From assembly GCF_022430545.2 (NCBI RefSeq), contig NZ_CP092488.2, positions 496,001-560,000 on the forward strand: a DNA stretch of 64,000 bases, read 5' to 3'. Position numbers and translations under genes: made by a program. The DNA is from Mycobacterium paraterrae (GTDB lineage: Bacteria > Actinomycetota > Actinomycetes > Mycobacteriales > Mycobacteriaceae). Position 1 is the stretch's first letter; each line of letters begins with the position of its first letter. This document shows positions 57,907 to 64,000 of the stretch, in pieces. The notes beneath the pieces were generated by a model. That model had not been told where the DNA came from and ran no database searches. It saw only the letters and a program-made list of their open reading frames with translations.

Positions 57907-58818
57907 ATGATCGCGGGCGATAAGGCGCCTGACTTCACCCTGTACGACCACACCGGCCGGCCCCGGACGCTGTCCGCGCTGCTCACCGAGGGTCCCGTCG
58001 TGCTGTTTTTCTTCCCGCTCGCGTCCTCACCGATTTGTACCGCCCAGGCGTGTCATTTCCGCGACCTCAGCGCCGAATTTGCCAGAGTGGGCGCTCAGCG
58101 CATCGGTATCAGCACCGACACGGTCGACCGGCAGGCCCACTTTGCGCGGCAGCGTTCATTCGACTACCCGCTGCTGTCGGATTCCGACGGCGTGGTGTCG
58201 GAGCTGTTCGGGGTCCGCAGGGGCAAGCTGGCCGGCCTGCGCAGATCCGCCGCGGGGCGGACGGACGCTCGACGCGGTCGGCACACCCGGCGTAGGGGAC
58301 TGCTGGCGTGGCTGCTGCCAGTCAGGCGGACCACGTTCGTCATCGACGTCGAACGCACCGTCGTCAAGGTCATCTCCAATGAGGTGCGCGCATCGGTGCA
58401 CGCCGACGAGGCCCTGCGGTTCTTGGCGGGTCATCGAGCATCCGAGAAGGAGTCGCAGATCGCCGACCCGCTGGCGCCACGCCGCATCGACTCTGACCTC
58501 GATCTGGCGTTCGAGGCTCCCGTCGAAGCGCTCACCTCCGAGGCGAATCCGCCGCATTGGCGGAAAAACGATGTGCGAAGCCAACTTCTGGCGTGGTCCG
58601 CGCAGAGCCCGTCGGTCGCAGAACTCGCCTCGCGTCTGTCCTTGCCGCTGGGCGCGACGCGGTTCCTGGTCGACGACCTGGCGACACAGGGTTATCTGCG
58701 GGTGGGCACTCCGCTCGATGAGTCGTCGACCGTCGACGAGCGGCGCGAGCTGATCAACAGGACCCTGCGCGGCTTGCGGGCACTCCGAGACGCGGAGCCG
58801 CCGACGGTGAATGTCTAG
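57907..58818 (+). CDS. Peroxiredoxin fused to a DUF742-like winged helix
   Basis: 303 residues. N-terminal AhpC/PrxQ domain: APDFTLYDHTGRPRTL and the CXXXXC pair SPICTAQACHFRD, with peroxidatic Cys44 and resolving Cys49. A basic insert (RRGKLAGLRR ... RRGRHTRRRG) precedes the last strand (FVIDVERTVVKVI). The C-terminal domain has PSVAELASRLSLPLGATR and FLVDDLATQGYL, the pattern of DUF742, which in Streptomyces belongs to conservon GTPase switch proteins. ATG 57907 chosen over TTG 57901. Confidence 0.85.
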   Translation: MIAGDKAPDFTLYDHTGRPRTLSALLTEGPVVLFFFPLASSPICTAQACHFRDLSAEFARVGAQRIGISTDTVDRQAHFARQRSFDYPLLSDSDGVVSELFGVRRGKLAGLRRSAAGRTDARRGRHTRRRGLLAWLLPVRRTTFVIDVERTVVKVISNEVRASVHADEALRFLAGHRASEKESQIADPLAPRRIDSDLDLAFEAPVEALTSEANPPHWRKNDVRSQLLAWSAQSPSVAELASRLSLPLGATRFLVDDLATQGYLRVGTPLDESSTVDERRELINRTLRGLRALRDAEPPTVNV

Positions 58819-58839
58819 TGCAGATCGGCTTAGCTGCAC

Positions 58840-58859
58840 CCATGGCCGGTCCGCCATGG
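58840..58859. promoter_or_regulatory. Palindrome in the fusion/DUF2510 intergenic region
   Basis: CCATGGC-cggtcc-GCCATGG, perfect seven-base arms. It may be a terminator hairpin of the fusion gene or an operator for the DUF2510 gene at 58946. Confidence 0.45.
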
Positions 58860-58945
58860 CCCTGCGGGCCTCACCGTTTATCCGACCGGCCATTCAGGGT
58901 ACTTAGACGCGGCTGCTCAAGCCGCCAAACAGGAGGTTCACACTC

Positions 58946-59197
58946 ATGCTGTCCGGCCTTCTCAACACCCTCGTGTGGATATTGATCCTTGTCGTGATCA
59001 TTGCGGTGATACTCGCGGTCGTCCGCGCTGTGGGGAGTCCGAGAAGCTCCACCGTCGTCGAACAGCCGGTCGCGCGGCAAGCGCCGCCCGTTAGCGGTGG
59101 ATTGACCCCCGGCTGGTACCCAGACCAGAATGATCCGAATCTGTTGCGCTACTACGACGGCCGAGTGTGGACCGCTCAAACGGAGCCTCGCGCCTAA
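58946..59197 (+). CDS. DUF2510 membrane-anchored protein
   Basis: 83 residues. AGGAGG ribosome site, single membrane helix (residues 8-27), short linker, then a DUF2510 module GWYPDQNDPNLLRYYDGRVW followed by T. DUF2510 is a small beta-sheet module usually attached to membrane segments of actinobacterial envelope proteins. Confidence 0.9.
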   Translation: MLSGLLNTLVWILILVVIIAVILAVVRAVGSPRSSTVVEQPVARQAPPVSGGLTPGWYPDQNDPNLLRYYDGRVWTAQTEPRA

Positions 59198-59228
59198 CGG
59201 CTGCGTTGCGGGCCGACAGGAGGACCCG

Positions 59229-59729
59229 GTGGCTCCATACCCTCTGAGGAGTCTCGTCGGATTGTGCGCCGCACCTCTCACGATCACTCTGTCTCTTGCC
59301 CCAGTTGGCGCCGCCGACACCCCGTCGTGGAACGGCGAGTACGCGATCACATTCATGGTGGGCCCCAAAGATGGGACCAGCGTGGCGGCAAGTCAGCCCG
59401 AGACCCAGCACACCGAGACCTACGGATTCAGCTCAAGTTGTGCGAGCGGCACGTGCATCGCCACGATCATCAGCGGCCCCCCGCCGACAAACCCGACGAT
59501 TCACCAACCAATACAGTTCACGTGGGACGGGTCGGCCTGGACACAAGTCAGCGATTTCCAGTGGGACTGCATGATGCCCGACACCTCGATCCAGTGGGCT
59601 CCGGCGAAATCCACTGTCCGGTACACGCCTCAAGCGAACGGGACACTCAACGGCGTCATGCACACCGATATCTCGAGCGGCCCGTGCCAGGGCTGGATCG
59701 AGATGGATATGACGGCCGAGCGAGCCTGA
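59229..59729 (+). CDS. Secreted beta-rich protein of unknown function
   Basis: 166 residues. GTG 59229 with AGGAGG seven bases upstream; signal peptide APYPLRSLVGLCAAPLTITL ending near VGAAD. The mature part has four Cys (SSSCASGTC, WDCMMP, GPCQGW), repeated Trp/Thr strands and NGEYAITFMVG. Resembles mycobacterial secreted proteins of about 160 residues. Function unknown. Confidence 0.82.
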   Translation: MAPYPLRSLVGLCAAPLTITLSLAPVGAADTPSWNGEYAITFMVGPKDGTSVAASQPETQHTETYGFSSSCASGTCIATIISGPPPTNPTIHQPIQFTWDGSAWTQVSDFQWDCMMPDTSIQWAPAKSTVRYTPQANGTLNGVMHTDISSGPCQGWIEMDMTAERA

Positions 59730-59757
59730 CGGGGCACGTCGCCGTCGGCCACGTGGG

Positions 59758-60186
59758 CTATTTCTGACCCTCAAGCAGATGGGCATACGGATCCGCCTCT
59801 CCCCCAACGGATTCCGGCATCGGGTAGTACGTCTTGATGAGCAGGTTGCCGTCGTCATCCCAGGCGAAAGTCTCGATACTGTGCGCGACGCCGACGTTTG
59901 GCTCCTTGCCGAAGTGGTTCTCGCACACCCAGGCCATCTCGTTGCCGTTGACCTGAACCGTGATCATCTTGATCTTGAGTATCGACTGGAACATGTCGAA
60001 GGCATCGGACGTAGCCGCCGCGAAGCCATGTTTCTCCTCGGTACCGACCGGGTCGAACATGCGAACCTCGCCCGGGCAAATGGTGCGCCACGATTCCACC
60101 CACTCGTCCTTCTTGCCCGCGTTCCACAGATCGGCGTGCTTGGACGCGTGCGCCAAACGAGCCTTCCGACTCGGCACCTTGCTCAT
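59758..60186 (-). CDS. NTF2-like (SnoaL-type) protein
   Basis: 142 residues. HASKHADLWNAGKKDEWVES then WVCENHFGKEPNVGVAHSIE and TFAWDDDGNLLIKTYYPMP show the cone-shaped NTF2 fold, common in polyketide and steroid metabolism. ATG 60186 begins MSKVPSRKARL. No catalytic Asp/His set is certain. Confidence 0.83.
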   Translation of the reverse strand: MSKVPSRKARLAHASKHADLWNAGKKDEWVESWRTICPGEVRMFDPVGTEEKHGFAAATSDAFDMFQSILKIKMITVQVNGNEMAWVCENHFGKEPNVGVAHSIETFAWDDDGNLLIKTYYPMPESVGGEADPYAHLLEGQK

Positions 60187-60271
60187 CTGCCCATCTCCGT
60201 TTCCACCAGCGTGATGGTCACGATAGCTGGACACTTGTCCAGTCGGAAGGGGCTATGCCGCGCCTTTCGGT

Positions 60272-61345
60272 CTAGACGTTGAACCGGAATTCGACGACGT
60301 CGCCGTCGGCCATCACGTAGTCCTTGCCTTCCATGCGCACCTTGCCAGCCGCCTTGGCCGACGCCATCGACCCCGCAGCGACTAGGTCGTCGTATGACAC
60401 GATCTCGGCTTTGATGAAGCCCTTCTCGAAGTCGGTGTGAATCACCCCAGCCGCCTTCGGCGCGGTATCACCCTGGTGAATCGTCCACGCCCGCGCCTCT
60501 TTTGGCCCGGCCGTCAAGTACGTCTGCAGCTTCAGGGTGTGAAAACCGGCCCGCGCCAACGCATCCAGACCACGCTCGGTCTGCCCGATCGACTCCAGCA
60601 ACTCCGCCGCCGACTCGTCGTCGAGCTCTTGCAACTCGGCTTCGATTTTCGCGTCGAGGAACACCGCGTCGGCCGGTGCGACCATCGCGCTCAGCTCCGC
60701 CTTGCGGGCGTCGTCAGTCAGCACCGACTCGTCGGCGTTGAACACATAAAGGAAAGGCTTGGTGGTCATCAGGTTCAGCTCGCGCAGCAACACGGCGTCG
60801 ACACCGGCAGCGAACAGGGTTGTGCCCGAGTTCAGCACGGACTCGGCGGCGACGGCGGCCTCGTGCACCGGTTTGCGTTCCTTGTTGTTGCGGGCTTCCT
60901 TCTCCAGCCGCGGGATGGCCCTTTCCAGCGTCTGCAGATCGGCGAGGATCAACTCGGTCTCGATCACCTCGATGTCGGCGCGGGGATCGACCTTGCCGTC
61001 GACGTGTACGACGTCGTCGTCGGCGAACACCCGCACCACCTGACAGATGGCGTCACACTCGCGGATGTTGGCCAGGAACTTGTTGCCCAGTCCGGCGCCC
61101 TCGGAGGCGCCCTTCACGATGCCGGCGATATCGACGAACGTCACCGGCGCCGGCACGATCTTTTCGGAGTCGAACATCTCGGCAAGCTTGTCCAGCCGCG
61201 GGTCGGGCAGCGGTACCACGCCTTCGTTGGGCTCGATCGTCGCGAACGGATAGTTGGCGGCGACCACGTTGTTTCTGGTCAGCGCGTTAAACAGGGTCGA
61301 CTTGCCGACATTCGGCAGACCGACGATCCCAAGGCTGAGGCTCAC
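60272..61345 (-). CDS. ychF: Redox-regulated ATPase YchF
   Basis: 357 residues, GTG start, full length. Obg-family P-loop GLPNVGKSTLFNAL (residues 9-22), DIAGIVKGASEGAGLGNKFL switch region, and NADE in place of NKxD, which gives ATP rather than GTP preference. C-terminal TGS domain ends ADGDVVEFRFNV. Ribosome-associated stress regulator; equivalent to Rv1112. Confidence 0.96.
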   Translation of the reverse strand: MSLSLGIVGLPNVGKSTLFNALTRNNVVAANYPFATIEPNEGVVPLPDPRLDKLAEMFDSEKIVPAPVTFVDIAGIVKGASEGAGLGNKFLANIRECDAICQVVRVFADDDVVHVDGKVDPRADIEVIETELILADLQTLERAIPRLEKEARNNKERKPVHEAAVAAESVLNSGTTLFAAGVDAVLLRELNLMTTKPFLYVFNADESVLTDDARKAELSAMVAPADAVFLDAKIEAELQELDDESAAELLESIGQTERGLDALARAGFHTLKLQTYLTAGPKEARAWTIHQGDTAPKAAGVIHTDFEKGFIKAEIVSYDDLVAAGSMASAKAAGKVRMEGKDYVMADGDVVEFRFNV

Positions 61346-61444
61346 AGGGACACAAGTGTAGGAGAACTTCTGAGGTAGCCACGCCCACGCATTGCTAACG
61401 AGGTCGTTACGCGTCTTTCGGCGTCAAACCGGTACGGTCGACAT

Positions 61445-62473
61445 GTGTCAGAACAGCAGGACCGGTCGGCGGAAGTAGCACATCGCCGCTCGATCGTCCC
61501 GTCGGTTCCCGGGGTGCCGTGGTGGGGCGCCGTGGTGGTCGCGGTGACCGGTGTCGCCGCGGGGTTCGCCTTCGACGCCGGCTCCGGCAAAGAACTGACC
61601 AGTGTCTTCTCCGGCCTCTACGTGGTGGGTTGCCTCGCCGCGGTGCTCGCCGTGCAGCAGGCGGGCGTGTTCACCGCGGTCATCCAGCCGCCGCTGATCC
61701 TGTTCTGCGCGGTGCCCGGCGCGTACTTCGTTTTTCACGGCGCCAAGTTCACCGGCGTCAAAGACCTGGTGATCAACTGCGGCTATCCGCTGATCGAACG
61801 TTTCCCGCTGATGCTGTTCACCTCGGCCGGCGTGCTGCTCATCGGACTGGTGCGCTGGTATCTCGGCATGGTGCAGACCCGGTCGGGTGAAGCGGACGCC
61901 GACGACGCCGAAGACAAGCGGCCCGGGCTGGTCGCGAGACTGGCCGCCGTCTTCAACCGCGATGACGCCGAGGCTGAAATCGAGGAGAAACCCCGGCGGC
62001 CTCGCGCGCGTCGGGAACATGCCGTGCAGCGGTCGGCGCGATCGACGGCAGCCGAACGGCGGGGCGCGCGTCGTACGACCGCATCGACGCGTACGCGTCG
62101 GCCACGACCCGCGACGGACGAGGCCGAAAAGCCGCGCGAGCGTACTCGGCGACGCCCCATCCGTGACTACGACGCCGACGAGCCACCTCGACGAAGCAGG
62201 CAGCCCCGCGACCTGGAGTCACGCGGCCGTACCGCGCGGGATGCCCGCCGCGACCCGCAGGCTCGGCGTGCGCGCCCGACCAGCCGCTTCGAGCCTTACG
62301 AGTCGGCGGATTCTTTCGACACGCCCCCACCGCGTCGCCGGCCGCCGTCGAATGGACACACCGCGACGCACCATCCGATCTCGCAGGTCAGATACCGGAA
62401 AGCCGCCGGCGGCGACGAGCCTTACGACGAGCGCCCACGTCGTCCGCGCCGGCCTTCGACCGACTGGGATTAG
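61445..62473 (+). CDS. DUF6542 membrane protein with Arg-rich tail (Rv1111c-like)
   Basis: 342 residues. Four membrane helices in the first 140 residues (WWGAVVVAVTGVAAGFAF, LYVVGCLAAVLAVQQAG, PLILFCAVPGAYFVF and LMLFTSAGVLLIGLV) form the DUF6542 domain. The rest is disordered, extremely Arg/Pro/Asp-rich (RRPRARRE, RRSRQPRDLE). GTG 61445. Stop overlaps ispH by 4 bp. Function unknown. Confidence 0.9.
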   Translation: MSEQQDRSAEVAHRRSIVPSVPGVPWWGAVVVAVTGVAAGFAFDAGSGKELTSVFSGLYVVGCLAAVLAVQQAGVFTAVIQPPLILFCAVPGAYFVFHGAKFTGVKDLVINCGYPLIERFPLMLFTSAGVLLIGLVRWYLGMVQTRSGEADADDAEDKRPGLVARLAAVFNRDDAEAEIEEKPRRPRARREHAVQRSARSTAAERRGARRTTASTRTRRPRPATDEAEKPRERTRRRPIRDYDADEPPRRSRQPRDLESRGRTARDARRDPQARRARPTSRFEPYESADSFDTPPPRRRPPSNGHTATHHPISQVRYRKAAGGDEPYDERPRRPRRPSTDWD

Positions 62474-63468
62474 CGGGCTGGCCTGATTTCACGCGGCAGC
62501 GCGAATACCAACGTCTCGTTGGCCGTCGTCACTGGCTGAACCACGTCGTAGCCGTGCTCGGCCAACCGCTCCAGCACCCCTCGCACCAGCACCTCCGGCA
62601 CCGACGCCCCGGACGTCACCCCGACCGTGGTCACGCCCTGCAACCATGCCGGATCGATGTCCTCGGCGTAGTCGACCAGATGTGCGGCGTTCGAGCCGGC
62701 GCCCAAGGCGACCTCGACCAACCGCACCGAGTTCGACGAGTTGCGCGAACCGACCACGATCACCAACTCGCACTCGGGGGCCATCGCTTTGACCGCGACC
62801 TGACGATTCTGGGTGGCGTAGCAGATGTCGTCGCTGGGTGGATCCTGCAGCTTGGGGAACCGGGCGCGGAGCCGCTGCACGGTTTCCATCGTCTCGTCGA
62901 CCGACAGCGTGGTCTGCGACAGCCAGATCACCTTGTTCTCGTCGCGGACCGTGACGCCGTCGACCGCGCTCGGGCCGTCGACCAATTGCACGTGGTCGGG
63001 GGCCTCACCGGCGGTCCCGACGACCTCCTCGTGGCCTTCGTGGCCGATCAGCAGGATGTCGTAGTCGTCGCGGGCAAAGCGCTTCGCCTCGTTGTGCACC
63101 TTGGTGACCAGCGGGCAGGTGGCGTCGATGACCTTGAGGTCGCGCTCGGCGGCCGTCTGGTGCACGGTCGGCGCGACGCCGTGAGCAGAGAACACCACGA
63201 TGGCACCCTCGGGCACCTCGTCGGTCTCGTCGACGAACACCGCGCCGGCCTTCGCCAGCGTCTCGACGACGTGGCGGTTGTGCACGATCTCGTGCCGGAC
63301 GTAGACCGGGGCGCCGTGCTTTTCCAGCGCACGCTCGACGGTCTCGACCGCCCGGTCGACGCCGGCGCAGTATCCGCGCGGCTCGGCCAGCAGTACGCGC
63401 TTTCCGGTCACCGGCTCGGCAACCGACGCCGTGGCGCCAGGGATGCCCATATTAACGGTCGGTGGCAT
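62470..63468 (-). CDS. ispH: 4-hydroxy-3-methylbut-2-enyl diphosphate reductase IspH
   Basis: 332 residues, last enzyme of the MEP isoprenoid pathway, makes IPP and DMAPP. The three Fe-S cysteines are in GYCAGVDRAV, DATCPLV and ICYATQNRQ; HGVAPTVHQTA and the active-site Glu region are present. The extra N-terminal 20 residues are typical of mycobacterial LytB2 (Rv1110). Divergent from the next gene. Confidence 0.97.
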   Translation of the reverse strand: MPPTVNMGIPGATASVAEPVTGKRVLLAEPRGYCAGVDRAVETVERALEKHGAPVYVRHEIVHNRHVVETLAKAGAVFVDETDEVPEGAIVVFSAHGVAPTVHQTAAERDLKVIDATCPLVTKVHNEAKRFARDDYDILLIGHEGHEEVVGTAGEAPDHVQLVDGPSAVDGVTVRDENKVIWLSQTTLSVDETMETVQRLRARFPKLQDPPSDDICYATQNRQVAVKAMAPECELVIVVGSRNSSNSVRLVEVALGAGSNAAHLVDYAEDIDPAWLQGVTTVGVTSGASVPEVLVRGVLERLAEHGYDVVQPVTTANETLVFALPREIRPAR

Positions 63469-63556
63469 GGCAACCAGCGTACTTTCTGCCGACTCGGGGC
63501 CGCCAACTCGCGCGGTCAGCTTGGCGTTGTCCGCCGGTTAGGGCAGGCTTGACCAC

Positions 63557-64000
63557 ATGGCTACTGCACCGTATGGGGTTCGGCTGCTGGTCGGCGCCGC
63601 GACGCTGGCCGTCGAGGAGACGATCCGGCTGCCGAAAACCATCCTGATGTATCCGATGACGCTGGCCAGCACGGCCGCGCATGTCGTGATGCGGTTCCAG
63701 CAGAACGTCGCCGAGCTGGTCATCAAAGGCGATGCCACCTTGGAGCACATCTTCCCGCCGAAGGACGAGCAGCCGGAGTGGGCCACGTTCGACGAGGATC
63801 TGCCCGGCGATGACGACGAGCCGGCCGACACCGCGAGCCGCGGCGAAGGTCGCTTCGCGCTGTACTCCTCCCCCGGTTCCGACGCGGCCGAAGACTGGGC
63901 CCGCACGGCCGCCAAGCCGACCAAGCAGTCCGTTTCAGCACCTGACGTCGTCGACGAGCTGGACTACGAGCAGTTGACCTTGGCTCAGCTGCGGGCCCGC
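63557..64000 (+). CDS. Rv1109c-like protein, 5' part (lipid droplet-associated type)
   Basis: 148 codons from ATG 63557 to the right edge, no stop yet. An N-terminal amphipathic/hydrophobic helix region (RLLVGAATLAVEETIRLPKT) and an acidic linker with DDDEPADTASRG. M. tuberculosis Rv1109c is about 212 residues and is described as lipid-droplet associated; this matches in position next to ispH. The 3' end lies outside the window. Confidence 0.85.
   Translation, partial: MATAPYGVRLLVGAATLAVEETIRLPKTILMYPMTLASTAAHVVMRFQQNVAELVIKGDATLEHIFPPKDEQPEWATFDEDLPGDDDEPADTASRGEGRFALYSSPGSDAAEDWARTAAKPTKQSVSAPDVVDELDYEQLTLAQLRAR

Noticed and set aside
59758..60234. Longer start (60234) for the NTF2-like protein
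   Set aside because: The additional 16 residues are His/Gly-rich without family similarity, while ATG 60186 begins the homologous part.

Overview
The window is chromosomal DNA from a Mycobacterium. It is GC-rich and carries mycobacterial signature genes: the F420 gene fbiC (cut by the left edge), mycothiol mshB, the PIM genes pimE and lpqW, an MmpL transporter, F420-dependent and Mce-associated proteins, and many small secreted DUF proteins. From memory of the M. tuberculosis H37Rv map, the core order corresponds to about Rv1173 (left) back to Rv1109c (right), with lineage-specific genes inserted between the conserved blocks. I saw no tRNA, rRNA, CRISPR array, insertion sequence or prophage.

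Layout. 1-12.5 kb: fbiC, an Rv1171-like membrane protein with a 35-codon ORF before it, mshB, a TetR, lpqW, typA, a small Cys-rich protein, mutT2, phhB, pimE, two secreted Ala/Pro-rich proteins, and an HhH-GPD/DUF1059 pair ending in a 34-bp tandem repeat. 12.6-17.8 kb: a tandem pair of membrane paralogues, DUF5302, an F420-dependent oxidase-like protein, DUF1697, GntR, a sirtuin and a methyltransferase. 17.8-31.3 kb: an mmpL-tetR operon behind a perfect palindrome, mcr, two crotonases, a thiolase, a CPBP protease, NAD(P)-binding proteins, and a three-gene cluster of type III polyketide synthase, ICMT-type methyltransferase and flavoprotein. MIRU-like repeats of about 53 bp lie at three places here. 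31.3-44.3 kb: a cobalamin riboswitch and metE, DUF3556 behind a KstR-like box, a DCC thiol protein, a tightly overlapped four-gene operon (DapB-like, SDR, TetR, DUF1295), prpD, doxX and a two-domain ppdK. 44.3-55.7 kb: a WS/DGAT-like acyltransferase, an HNH nuclease of the 13E12 type, hydrolases, two Mce-associated proteins, gnd2 and zwf1, an adenylate cyclase and a YiiX-like hydrolase. 55.7-60.2 kb: an accessory-looking block of small secreted or membrane proteins, a membrane Mrr-type nuclease, a coiled-coil protein and a peroxiredoxin-DUF742 fusion. 60.2-64 kb: ychF, DUF6542, ispH and the start of an Rv1109c-like gene.

How the genes work together. Several genes serve redox cofactors and redox balance (F420, mycothiol, 6-phosphogluconate and glucose-6-phosphate dehydrogenases, peroxiredoxin, DCC protein). 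Others serve envelope lipids (PimE, LpqW, MmpL, Mcr, type III PKS cluster) or lipid and propionate catabolism (crotonases, thiolase, PrpD, KstR-like site). The items most worth following up are the PKS cluster, the peroxiredoxin-DUF742 fusion, the repeat families, the operator palindromes and several genes that appear to use non-canonical start codons.
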